This document shows positions 7,674 to 15,291 of a stretch of 64,000 nt of DNA, piece by piece. The number at the start of each line of letters is the position of its first letter. The stretch's first letter is position 1. A program made the position numbers and the translations under genes. Source of the stretch: an uncultured Candidatus Melainabacteria bacterium (GTDB taxonomy: Bacteria > Cyanobacteriota > Vampirovibrionia > Gastranaerophilales > Gastranaerophilaceae); contig CAKVIG010000006.1 of assembly GCA_934754515.1 (NCBI GenBank), positions 1 through 64,000 on the forward strand, written 5' to 3'. The notes below the pieces were generated by a model. That model made no database searches and was not told where the DNA came from. It saw only the letters and a list, made by a program, of their open reading frames with translations.

Positions 7674-8477
7674 ATGGACTTAATGAAAGGTAAAAAAGGT
7701 ATAATTTTTGGTGTTTCTAACACTCACGGTATCGCTTACGGTATTGCAAAACAATTACACGACGCCGGTGCTGACATTGCTTTTACTTATGCCGGCGAAG
7801 CTATGGAAAAGAGAGTTCGTCCAATCGCAGAAGGTATGGATGCAAAATTAATCATGAGCTGTGATGTTACAAACGAAGCAGAAGTTGAAGCAGTTTTCAA
7901 AGAATGCGAAAAAATCTACGGTAAATTAGATTTCGTAGTTCACGCAGTAGCTTTTGCTCCAAAAGAAGATTTGATGGGCAGATTTGTTGATACTTCTAAA
8001 CAAGGTTGGGATATCGCATTAGGTGTTAGCGCATATTCTCTAGTTACAATTTGCCGTCACGCAGAACGTTTAATGAACGAAGGAAGCTCAATCTTCGCTC
8101 TAACTTATCTTGGTTCAGTTCTTTCAGTTCCAAGCTACAACGTAATGGGTGTTGCTAAAGCTGCATTAGAATCAGCTATGAGATTCTTAGCTGTAGACTT
8201 AGGTCCTAAAGGTATCAGAGTTAACTGCTTATCTTCAGGTCCTGTTAAAACATTGGCTTCAATGGGTATTTCAGGCTTCTCCAAAATGCTTAAAGCAGGT
8301 GCTATGAGAGCTCCAATGAAGAGAAATGTAGCTTTAGAAGATGTTGGTAGAGCTGGTTTATACTTAGCTTCTGACCTTTCTAGCGGTACAACAGGTGAAG
8401 TTATTTACGTTGACTGTGGCTGTCACTCAGCTTACGCTTCAGCAGAAGAAATGGATGTACTTTCTCAAGCTGAATAG
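7674..8477 (+). CDS. fabI: Enoyl-[acyl-carrier-protein] reductase (NADH) FabI
   Basis: FabI reduces the trans-2 double bond of enoyl-ACP with NAD(P)H, the last step of each fatty-acid elongation cycle in the cytoplasm. The 267 residues match the usual length. The divergent SDR nucleotide motif is GVSNTHGIAYGIA (13-25), with CDVTNEAEV near 63. The FabI catalytic Tyr-x6-Lys is YNVMGVAK (about 156-163), in the usual SYNVMGVAKAALE context. The C-terminal segment GEVIYVDCGCHS is also typical. GAGGAG precedes the ATG. It is a single-gene unit between repeat-rich spacers. Confidence 0.95.
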   Translation: MDLMKGKKGIIFGVSNTHGIAYGIAKQLHDAGADIAFTYAGEAMEKRVRPIAEGMDAKLIMSCDVTNEAEVEAVFKECEKIYGKLDFVVHAVAFAPKEDLMGRFVDTSKQGWDIALGVSAYSLVTICRHAERLMNEGSSIFALTYLGSVLSVPSYNVMGVAKAALESAMRFLAVDLGPKGIRVNCLSSGPVKTLASMGISGFSKMLKAGAMRAPMKRNVALEDVGRAGLYLASDLSSGTTGEVIYVDCGCHSAYASAEEMDVLSQAE

Positions 8478-8510
8478 TTTTATTTGGAGATGGAGAGGGA
8501 ATAATTTATA

Positions 8511-8669
8511 ATACCCTCTCCTGTCCTCCGGACACCTGTCTTGGATTATTCGGGTGAGCATAACATTCCAATAACAACAAATCCTTACGGATTTTTCTCG
8601 TTATTTCCATGTTATTTGCTCTTACGGGCATACGCCCTACCGAAAATCCGTTCCCCCAAGGGAGGGAAC
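8511..8669. repeat. CCCTC palindrome interrupted by the 115 bp insert
   Basis: The flanks ATACCCTCTCCTGTCCTCCGG and CCCCCAAGGGAGGGAAC are parts of the CCCTCTCC-type palindrome (compare 217-349), split by a 115 bp insert. Confidence 0.75.
8536..8650. mobile_element. 115 bp palindromic insertion element, copy 2
   Basis: Same element as 2146-2260 with seven substitutions over 115 bases, several of them compensatory-looking in stems. It is embedded in a member of the same palindrome family as copy 1, at a different sequence context. Confidence 0.7.
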
Positions 8670-8707
8670 TTCGACATCCAACTTATGCAAAACTTAAAGG
8701 AAATTTT

Positions 8708-9091
8708 ATGAAAAAACTTTTGTCTTCACTATTTTTATTGTTACTCATTCTTGTTGGCACTCAACAAGTAAGAGCTATGAAATATGACCAAGCAATTAAC
8801 CAGTCTAAACCAATGGCAATTTTTGTTTATGCACCTTGGGCAGATAGTTATGCAACAATGCTTCAAAGTTTTAACAGCTTGCAACAAAAATATGGCACTA
8901 AATACAATTTTGTAACAATGAATATTGCAACAGAAGATGCAAAAGTTTACAACCAAAAATATTATATTTATCCAAATTTACCTTATGTAATGCTTTTTAG
9001 AGAAAAAGGTAAATTCTCAAGATTTATCGAAAAAAATTGCGCACAAGACACACAATGTCTTTCTACCAAAATGGATTTGTTTAACAATTAA
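8708..9091 (+). CDS. Secreted thioredoxin-fold protein lacking CxxC
   Basis: The start at 8708 follows AAAGGAAA and opens a signal peptide (MKKLLSSLFLLLLILVGTQQVRA); the longer upstream frame is read through a repeat. The mature ~104 residues look like a thioredoxin fold: AIFVYAPWADSYATM occupies the place of the active-site strand and helix, and YPNLPYVMLFREKGK gives the cis-proline strand and hairpin. Where thioredoxins have WCxxC this protein has WADSY, so it cannot act as a dithiol oxidoreductase. Two late cysteines (near 114 and 119 of the precursor) could form a structural disulfide. The function is unknown. Confidence 0.7.
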   Translation: MKKLLSSLFLLLLILVGTQQVRAMKYDQAINQSKPMAIFVYAPWADSYATMLQSFNSLQQKYGTKYNFVTMNIATEDAKVYNQKYYIYPNLPYVMLFREKGKFSRFIEKNCAQDTQCLSTKMDLFNN

Positions 9092-9108
9092 TTTTTACGA
9101 GCAAAAAA

Positions 9109-9127
9109 AAGAGCCTAATCGGCTCTT
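9109..9127 (-). terminator. Hairpin terminator (minus-oriented T tract)
   Basis: AAGAGCC pairs with GGCTCTT. The A tract at 9103-9110 gives a U tract only on the minus strand. Confidence 0.5.
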
Positions 9128-9234
9128 GGAATTAAGAATAGCTGGAAGTATGAAAAAGATTTAATATACTTATATTAAACTTCGATTAAGGTTATTCTGC
9201 TATTCGACAAGTAGGTAGTTTTTGCATATTTAAT

Positions 9235-9268
9235 AAAACATGGTCGGCTCAAAAGCCGACCATGTTTT
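9235..9268. terminator. Bidirectional hairpin terminator
   Basis: AAAACATGGTCGGCT pairs perfectly with AGCCGACCATGTTTT around CAAA. Confidence 0.7.
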
Positions 9269-9270
9269 GT

Positions 9271-9297
9271 AAAAAAAAGGTAGACCAAAGTCTACCC
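9271..9297 (-). terminator. Terminator of queD
   Basis: GGTAGAC/GTCTACC stem with eight A residues on the plus strand gives a U tract for minus-strand transcripts ending after queD. Confidence 0.65.
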
Positions 9298-9327
9298 AAT
9301 ATTCTACATTTAGATATGTGTTAAAAA

Positions 9328-9687
9328 TTATTCTTCATAGTAACTTGCACATGAAGTAGCTGTTTCCCAAACTGAAATTTTGGAAACTTGAACGATTTTT
9401 TCTTTCAATTTGTTATAAATAAACATTGCAATTATTTCACTTGAAGGACTTTCATTTTTGAAATAAGGCAGCTCATTAATATCTTTATGGTCTAATAAAT
9501 CAAGAACCGCTTTTAATTCTTTTTTCAAAACCTTATAGTCAACCAAAATATTACTTTTATCTAAAGCTTCGCCTTTAACATAAGCTTCTACTAGCCAGTT
9601 GTGTCCGTGTTGATTTTCGCATTCACCATCGTAGTTTAACAAATGATGTGCTGCTGAAAAATATAATTGCGCTTTTAATTCAAACAT
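9328..9687 (-). CDS. queD: 6-carboxy-5,6,7,8-tetrahydropterin synthase QueD
   Basis: QueD converts dihydroneopterin triphosphate to carboxytetrahydropterin in queuosine/7-deazaguanine synthesis. The 119 residues are the usual size. Zinc ligands are the His of FSAAHHL (near 14) and the two His of HGH in CENQHGHNW, with the catalytic Cys just before them. The family's DHKDIN and the Glu of ETATSCASYYE are present. GGAG precedes the ATG. The other pre-queuosine genes are not in the window, so the pathway context is by family; a related pterin synthase activity is possible. Confidence 0.88.
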   Translation of the reverse strand: MFELKAQLYFSAAHHLLNYDGECENQHGHNWLVEAYVKGEALDKSNILVDYKVLKKELKAVLDLLDHKDINELPYFKNESPSSEIIAMFIYNKLKEKIVQVSKISVWETATSCASYYEE

Positions 9688-9708
9688 TTTTTCTCCTTTT
9701 TAGTTGTT

Positions 9709-9743
9709 GTCGTGTTGAATGAAAATTGTTCAACACGACCTAC
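9709..9743. repeat. GTCGTGTTGAAT palindrome
   Basis: GTCGTGTTGAA pairs with TTCAACACGAC. Both arms carry the same paired substitution relative to 7397-7431, so the stem is conserved by compensatory change. Confidence 0.75.
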
Positions 9744-9760
9744 ATTTTTTATCAAATTAT

Positions 9761-9784
9761 TGTTGGGCGAGTATGCCCAACCGA
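9761..9784. repeat. TTGGGC palindrome
   Basis: GTTGGGC pairs with GCCCAAC. Relatives lie at 29934-29959, 49937-49960 and 52031-52056. Confidence 0.6.
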
Positions 9785-9929
9785 CATTTTTCAATTAAAC
9801 ATTCCCAACGAAAAGCAATTCCTAATACAATTTTCCACTTTCCATTTTCAATTTTCCATTGCAACTACATCCAACCCAATAGTCCAACCTAAAGGCGAAT
9901 TCTGCCCCCAATGTCTACGTGCGTAGCAC

Positions 9930-10766
9930 CTAGCAACAAACCTCAGCTAAGCGAACGAGAATTTTATCAGTGATTACTTTAATGTAATCCTTGTCAACCA
10001 TGCCATTAATTATGCAATCTGCAATCTGATAAGTAGGTCTGATGTACTGTTGAGCTGTTGCGTTTACATCTTTAAACTGCAAATCCGCAGCTTCACCTGT
10101 CTTACCGCGAGAAACTGCTCGCTTGTACCAACGTTCTTTTATGACTTCAATTGGAGTGTAAACATAAACTTTTACATCCATGATGTCGCGAACTTCTTCA
10201 TTAAGAACATACAAACCTTCCGTCAGAATAACTTTAGCAGGCTTCTTTATATCACCTTGCGGATTAGAAACGCAAGTTACAAAGTCATATTTTGGAGATA
10301 CAATTGTTTCGCCTTTTTTTAAGCCTAACAAATGTTCTCTCATTAATGCTAAATTGATAACGTCCGGGGTGTCAAAACTGAAACCTGTTTTGAATAAAGC
10401 ATCATAGCTTCCTGCTTCTTGCAGTTCTTTTGATGTATCTTTATAATAATCATCTTGACGGATAACAGTGTAAATACCTTCTTTTTTGTCGCGTACTACA
10501 GCTTCTATTGTGTTATCAACAAAAACTGTTTTGCCTGATGCACTTTCGCCTGTAATACCGATTAAAAATGTTTTTTTCTTTTCTTGAACAACTTTGCGTG
10601 CAATGTTCAAAATAAAATCATCAGCAACTTTTAAGAACAAAGGCTGTTCTTCTTTCTTATCTTCTTCGAGAATTTCTTTTAGAGTGTCTACAATATTGGA
10701 TATAAGCTCCATATCCAAACGACTGGAATAAAAATTGTAGTTTGTTAATTCAAAAGTTTCCACCAT
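9930..10766 (-). CDS. Uridine kinase/phosphoribulokinase-family P-loop kinase
   Basis: This cytoplasmic P-loop kinase is related to uridine kinase and phosphoribulokinase. Residues 1-65 are a helical extension not found in Udk. The Walker A is GITGESASGKT (about 70-80). The family's DDYYKD, FDTPDVINL, SPKYDFVT and ILTEGLYVL blocks follow in order. At 278 residues it is longer than Udk (about 210). Phosphorylation of a nucleoside or sugar phosphate is expected, but the substrate cannot be read from sequence. It is on the same strand as the glycosyltransferase upstream, about 100 bases away. Confidence 0.8.
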   Translation of the reverse strand: MVETFELTNYNFYSSRLDMELISNIVDTLKEILEEDKKEEQPLFLKVADDFILNIARKVVQEKKKTFLIGITGESASGKTVFVDNTIEAVVRDKKEGIYTVIRQDDYYKDTSKELQEAGSYDALFKTGFSFDTPDVINLALMREHLLGLKKGETIVSPKYDFVTCVSNPQGDIKKPAKVILTEGLYVLNEEVRDIMDVKVYVYTPIEVIKERWYKRAVSRGKTGEAADLQFKDVNATAQQYIRPTYQIADCIINGMVDKDYIKVITDKILVRLAEVCC

Positions 10767-10865
10767 ACATCCATCCTTTGTTCATTATTACCATTGTATA
10801 GTAAATACTAAAAAATAGCTCATGATTTCATGCTGATTGTAAAAAAAATTTACTTTTTTAAACCT

Positions 10866-12374
10866 TTAAAACAAATTAACTACATTTTGTTCTTCAAATT
10901 TAGGACAAGTGTTCCATACAAGAGTCGGTATTATATCACCGTCAACCCTGCCTTGGAACTGACATTTGCAACATCCCTTAACCATATTTGTAGAACCATC
11001 TATAAGTGGTTGGAAATATTTACAGCACTGGCAAATTTTTAGTGATAAACCGTAATCACCAAGTTTTTCTGTTAATTCTCTAATCGCGTCTACCATGCGC
11101 AAGTGGTTATTTTTAGTTGTATAAGTTTTGCCTTTGTTAATGAATTTAACTCTTGCTAAACCGTCGTCTGAAATCAATTCCAATTGGCATTGAAAATCAT
11201 GACGTCCGTCTGTCACAATGATATTTGTAACCATTTTTTCTACATTATGCTTGCGGCTTCTGTTTTTGAAAAACCTTCTTGTTCCTCTTATTGGAGGGAA
11301 GTTTTTAATTACATGCGCAATAGAATAAATCGGATAAGCGAATAAATAAATGTATTCTTTTGCATATATTTTTGCATGCAACAAACTTACGCAAAAAGCC
11401 AATACTAAAACTATCGAAGTTATTAAGATTGTTGAATATCCAACCCAGAATGGGAAAGTGTATGAGTGGCTTAACAATATTGCATACGCGAAAATTATAA
11501 ATAATAAGTTTGGCTGAACTAATGAACAAGTGTATTCTTGCGTCATAAAATTAGGACAATGAGCAATTCCGTTCCTAAAAATATTTATACGTTTTGATAA
11601 AGAAGGAACTCTGTTATCATAGTTTTCAATTCCTGTATAAACTTTTAAATCATCAATAGAAGCTACCGCAACTTTTTCTTTCGCAAGTTTCAATGTGTAA
11701 ATAACTTCTGCTGCTTTATCTTGAAAATCAAAAGAGCCGATTTGATTCAACAATTCTTTTTTAATAACAAAATTGTCTGTATTGATTAAATTAGTTAAAC
11801 CCAAACGAGTTCTAGTAGCATAAATAAACTTTGAAACATAACTTGAATAAGTTACTCTTACGCAATCCCAAAACTTCAAGTCTTTGTATTCGCCAATATA
11901 ATTTACAATCGGCATAAATACATCATATTTGCTTAAATAATAATTAACATTGCTTAAAAAATCTGAATCAACATAATTTTTAGCATCCAAAAATACGTAT
12001 GCATCAAGATTTTCAACTTCCGAAAGTTTTTCTGCCAAAATAGAATACGCTTGACTTTTGCCTATTGGTTCAAGATTATTGATATTAATAATATTTACAT
12101 CCAAATCCGTCTGTAAAGTTACATCTGAAAGACTTTCACACTTATCTAAAATCGCATAAATTGTATAACGTGATTTCGGATAATTTTGGTTCTTTAACTG
12201 CTTAAGAAGATTTTCTAAAGTATCGACTTTACCGGAAGCATAGACTACAACACAAATATTAGAATCGCGATTTGTGTATTTATCTCTGACTTTCTTTGTT
12301 GATTTAAGACTGGCTAAAGCCAAAATAATATAAAATATAGTAAATATTGTGATATAGATGTATAAAACTGTCAT
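10866..12374 (-). CDS. Membrane family 2 glycosyltransferase with Cys-rich tail
   Basis: The 502-residue protein has an N-terminal membrane anchor (YIYITIFTIFYIILALA, 4-21). A family 2 nucleotide-sugar domain follows: VVVYASGKVDTLENLLKQL, then YVFLDAKNYVDSDFL as the Asp-containing metal-site region, then IGSFDFQDKAAEVIYTLKL. Two or three C-terminal membrane helices lie around 295-355. The last 60 residues carry a cysteine cluster (CQCCKYF, GCCKCQF, NTCPKFEE) that resembles a metal site and is not part of ordinary family 2 enzymes. It is expected to build an envelope polysaccharide or glycolipid at the inner membrane. The classic DxD is degenerate (DAKN), so activity is uncertain. Confidence 0.75.
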   Translation of the reverse strand: MTVLYIYITIFTIFYIILALASLKSTKKVRDKYTNRDSNICVVVYASGKVDTLENLLKQLKNQNYPKSRYTIYAILDKCESLSDVTLQTDLDVNIININNLEPIGKSQAYSILAEKLSEVENLDAYVFLDAKNYVDSDFLSNVNYYLSKYDVFMPIVNYIGEYKDLKFWDCVRVTYSSYVSKFIYATRTRLGLTNLINTDNFVIKKELLNQIGSFDFQDKAAEVIYTLKLAKEKVAVASIDDLKVYTGIENYDNRVPSLSKRINIFRNGIAHCPNFMTQEYTCSLVQPNLLFIIFAYAILLSHSYTFPFWVGYSTILITSIVLVLAFCVSLLHAKIYAKEYIYLFAYPIYSIAHVIKNFPPIRGTRRFFKNRSRKHNVEKMVTNIIVTDGRHDFQCQLELISDDGLARVKFINKGKTYTTKNNHLRMVDAIRELTEKLGDYGLSLKICQCCKYFQPLIDGSTNMVKGCCKCQFQGRVDGDIIPTLVWNTCPKFEEQNVVNLF

Positions 12375-12569
12375 AATAACCTCGTTAACAAAAGTTTACA
12401 CTAAAAACAATAAATACTCAACTCAATGATTTTAAGCTGTTAAAAATAAAATATTTCAAAACATGAAAGAAAAAAGACTTGATTTAAAAAAATGTTCATG
12501 ATAAATTAGATTTTGTCGAGAGTAGTCGAGGGTAAATAGCTGATTATTTGAGATATGAAAACCGAATAC

Positions 12570-12637
<68 letters not shown>

Positions 12638-12643
<6 letters not shown>

Positions 12644-12682
12644 TATAAAGAAGACTTCTTGCAAAAGAGGTCTTTTTTATTT
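12638..12682. repeat. 45 bp direct repeat, copy 1 (tRNA 3' end plus terminator)
   Basis: It starts at GGCCCA of the tRNA-Ile acceptor and runs through the hairpin AAGAAGACTTCTTGC / AAGAGGTCTTTTTT. The same 45 bases recur exactly at 12782-12826. Confidence 0.9.
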
Positions 12683-12696
12683 GCCGCAGTGGACTC
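12683..12696. repeat. Inverted 14 bp copy of tRNA-Ile T-arm/acceptor
   Basis: GCCGCAGTGGACTC is the exact reverse complement of 12627-12640 in the tRNA gene, immediately after direct repeat copy 1. Confidence 0.8.
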
Positions 12697-12781
12697 ATAT
12701 CTTTATACGGCTCACTCGAGCAAAGCCCTCAATTCGCCTCCCTCTACTAAAACGATACTTAATCGTTTTAACAGAGTTCTT

Positions 12782-12826
12782 GGCCCATATAAAGAAGACT
12801 TCTTGCAAAAGAGGTCTTTTTTATTT
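12782..12826. repeat. 45 bp direct repeat, copy 2
   Basis: Exact duplicate of 12638-12682, without a tRNA body. It acts as a second intrinsic terminator just before rsmH. Confidence 0.9.
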
Positions 12827-12855
12827 TATAATTAAAAATATATTTGGAGTGTTTG

Positions 12856-13782
12856 ATGGACGATTTTAAGCATTATACAGTTATGTTAAACGAGGCGGTT
12901 GACGCTTTAGAGTGCCAAGACGGCAAAATATATGTTGACTGTACATTAGGCGGTGGCGGACACAGTGAGCTTATCCTAAAAAGAATTTCTCCAAACGGGA
13001 GATTAATTTCTTTTGATATTGATGATGAAGCTATTCATCACGCATCAGAACGACTTAAAAATTATAAAAACTTAACTATCGTTAAATCATCTTATACAAA
13101 CATTAAACAAGAATTAAAAAAGCTTGGCATAGAAAAAATTACGGGCGGTGTAATTCTTGATTTGGGTGCATCGTATCATCAGCTTACAAAAAGAGAACGC
13201 GGTTTTTCTTTTTCAAAAGAGGCTCCGCTTGATATGAGATTCAACATGGATGCGGATTTTAGCGCGTATGATGTTGTAAATAAATATTCAGAAAATGATT
13301 TGGTTAGAATTTTTAGCGAATATGGTGAAGAAAGATTTTCAAAAAGAATTGCAAAAGCAATTGTCGAAAAACGAAGAATTGAACCGATTAGAACGACCAA
13401 AGAACTCGCTGATTTAATAGTCAAAGCAACTCCGCATATTAATTCCCGTATACACCCTGCTACGAGGGTATTTCAGGCAATCAGAATTGAAGTAAATAAT
13501 GAGTTAAAAAATGTAAACATGGTATTGCATGACATTCTAGATTTGTTAGATAATGGAACTATAGTTTCGGTAATAAGTTTTCATTCTTTAGAGGATAGAA
13601 TCGTAAAACAAATCTTCAAGTTTGAAAGCCAAAAATGCAGATGCAATGAAATGATTTGCAAATGCGAGCCGCCAAAAATAGAATTGGTAAACAGAAAACC
13701 AATTATGGCGAGCGAAAAGGAGATTTTGGAGAATCCACCATCACGGAGTGCCAAGTTGAGGGTTGTAAGAGCCATTCGATGA
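12856..13782 (+). CDS. rsmH: 16S rRNA m4C1402 methyltransferase RsmH
   Basis: RsmH (MraW) N4-methylates C1402 of 16S rRNA using S-adenosylmethionine. ATG at 12856 is chosen because TTTGGAGTG precedes it, giving 308 residues, the usual length. The SAM motif is CTLGGGGHSELIL (near 30), followed by FDIDDEAI, LDLGASYHQL, the GFSFSKEAPLDMRF block, SFHSLEDRIVKQIF and the C-terminal NPPSRSAKLRVVRAI. It heads the three-gene unit rsmH-FtsL-like-LdpA-like, as rsmH heads division clusters elsewhere, but no other dcw genes follow. Confidence 0.95.
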   Translation: MDDFKHYTVMLNEAVDALECQDGKIYVDCTLGGGGHSELILKRISPNGRLISFDIDDEAIHHASERLKNYKNLTIVKSSYTNIKQELKKLGIEKITGGVILDLGASYHQLTKRERGFSFSKEAPLDMRFNMDADFSAYDVVNKYSENDLVRIFSEYGEERFSKRIAKAIVEKRRIEPIRTTKELADLIVKATPHINSRIHPATRVFQAIRIEVNNELKNVNMVLHDILDLLDNGTIVSVISFHSLEDRIVKQIFKFESQKCRCNEMICKCEPPKIELVNRKPIMASEKEILENPPSRSAKLRVVRAIR

Positions 13783-13812
13783 GGTAAGGTTTGGGAGTAG
13801 AGGAGTATAACT

Positions 13813-14328
13813 TTGGTTTCGGCTTTAAAAATCAACAACAAAAAAGGGTTAGATAGCTTTATAAAAAAACTTTCAAAAGAAACAACTAAAGAATATGAGC
13901 AAGAGGAAAAATCTTTTGTAGATAAATCTATTCAAAAATTAGCTGTTAATAGTATAATAGAAGGGTACTTTCCAAAGGAGAATTTCGTAAGAGACATGGC
14001 CATTAAAAGAGTCAACAAAACTTTATGTGTAATTTTGAGCCTACTAATAGGCGTTGTTGTCGTTAGCTATTATTTTGTAATCTCTTGTGAAATGAAATTA
14101 AATAAATTAAGCAGAGAAACTATTGTTTTGAATAATGATAACGAGGAATTGCAAAACAAGCTTGACAGCTTAAAATCTTTCAACAATGTTGATAAGACTT
14201 TGCAGCAAAACAACATGCTTCAACGCGCGGGACAAGTTATTGAAACTCAAGAAGTTACGGTTGACCCAAGTCTTGCTTCAAAACAGACTTCTAGCAAAAA
14301 GATTTTCAATTACGCAATAGGGTTCTAG
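13813..14328 (+). CDS. FtsL-like single-pass coiled-coil protein
   Basis: The frame starts with TTG at 13813 after GAGGAG. The 171-residue product has about 70 charged N-terminal residues and one membrane helix (LCVILSLLIGVVVVSYYFVIS, near 75-95). A periplasmic coiled coil follows (MKLNKLSRETIVLNNDNEEL, with leucine/asparagine heptads). This topology and the place directly after rsmH are those of the division protein FtsL, which varies so much in sequence that position and shape are the main evidence. The cytoplasmic part is longer than usual for FtsL. It touches the next gene: its TAG is followed immediately by ATG. Confidence 0.55.
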   Translation: MVSALKINNKKGLDSFIKKLSKETTKEYEQEEKSFVDKSIQKLAVNSIIEGYFPKENFVRDMAIKRVNKTLCVILSLLIGVVVVSYYFVISCEMKLNKLSRETIVLNNDNEELQNKLDSLKSFNNVDKTLQQNNMLQRAGQVIETQEVTVDPSLASKQTSSKKIFNYAIGF

Positions 14329-15243
14329 ATGTTTAAACTTGTTTGTGGAGCCGGTAACGAAGATTGCGAGAGCGTAAATAGATTAGTTTATATTTACGCA
14401 AAAGCAGGTTGTCGTTTTTTTGATTTATCCGCAAGAAAAGAGATTTTAGAGAGCGCAAAAGCTGCCTTAAAGCTTGCAAATATTAGTGATGCAATGCTTT
14501 GTGTGAGCGTAGGAATAAAAGGCGATCCGCATATTACAAAAGCCAAAATCAACGAGTCAAAATGTATTAAATGCGGAAATTGCTTAAGGAATTGTCCTAA
14601 CGATGCGATTTATTCATCTATTATGATTGATGAAAAAAAATGTATAGGTTGCGGAATTTGTTCTAAAAAATGTCCGACAGAAGCGATTTCGATGTTTGAC
14701 AAAGATGTAAACGTAAAAGAAATTTTGCCTTATATGGTTGAAAACGGAGTTGAGGTTTTAGAGCTTCACATAATGGGGCATGACAAAAACGATTTGGCTT
14801 CAAAATGGAAAGTTATAAATGAATGCAAGCCTAAATTTGCATCAATTTGCATTGATAGAGAAAACTTCGGCAACAGAGAAACTTTAGCTCGAATTAAAGA
14901 AATGATAGCTTATAGAGAACCTTATACGACGATTATTCAAGCGGACGGTATTCCTATGAGCGGGGCGGATGATACGTTTAAAACGACTCTGCAAGCCGTT
15001 GCGATGGCAGAAATAATTCAGAACGCAAACTTACCTGTTCATATAATGATATCAGGCGGAACAAATTCTAAGACAAAAGAGCTTGCAGAACTTTGCGGAA
15101 TCAAATATTGGGGCATTGCAATCGGTTCTTGGGCAAGAAAAATTATTAAAGAGCAGTTGAACACAAAAGATTTTTGGAGAAATGAAGAAATTCAAAATTC
15201 TGCTATAAAAATAGCAAAAGCACTTATTACTTCTGCTATATAA
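14329..15243 (+). CDS. ldpA: LdpA-like protein with two 4Fe-4S clusters
   Basis: The protein (304 aa) opens with FKLVCGAGNEDCESVNRLV and AGCRFFDLSA. It then carries a bacterial two-cluster ferredoxin unit, CIKCGNCLRNCP and CIGCGICSKKCP (about 79-114), and a C-terminal TIM-barrel-like domain (IIQADGIPMSGADD; VHIMISGGTNSKT). This order matches cyanobacterial LdpA, the light-dependent-period protein that senses redox state for the circadian clock. The match is from recalled family pattern, not a search. The start codon abuts the stop of the FtsL-like gene. In a non-photosynthetic cell a redox or electron-transfer role apart from the clock is likely. A strong terminator follows. Confidence 0.7.
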   Translation: MFKLVCGAGNEDCESVNRLVYIYAKAGCRFFDLSARKEILESAKAALKLANISDAMLCVSVGIKGDPHITKAKINESKCIKCGNCLRNCPNDAIYSSIMIDEKKCIGCGICSKKCPTEAISMFDKDVNVKEILPYMVENGVEVLELHIMGHDKNDLASKWKVINECKPKFASICIDRENFGNRETLARIKEMIAYREPYTTIIQADGIPMSGADDTFKTTLQAVAMAEIIQNANLPVHIMISGGTNSKTKELAELCGIKYWGIAIGSWARKIIKEQLNTKDFWRNEEIQNSAIKIAKALITSAI

Positions 15244-15256
15244 AAATTATAAAAAT

Positions 15257-15286
15257 AAAAAGCTCCTTTTAAAAAGGAGCTTTTTT
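15257..15286. terminator. Bidirectional terminator
   Basis: AAAAAGCTCCTTTT pairs with AAAAAGGAGCTTTTTT between convergent ldpA-like and leuS. Confidence 0.85.
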
Positions 15287-15291
15287 ATTGA

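Larger units (their letters stand above)
9688..9929. other. Intergenic spacer with two short palindromes
   Basis: It contains the palindromes at 9709-9743 and 9761-9784 followed by AT-rich sequence with TTTCCATTTTC-like direct repeats around 9835-9860. No gene is evident. Confidence 0.5.

Noticed and set aside
8609..8707. Upstream extension of the thioredoxin-like gene
   Set aside because: The extra residues are translated from the inserted repeat; AAAGGAAA and a signal peptide set the start at 8708.
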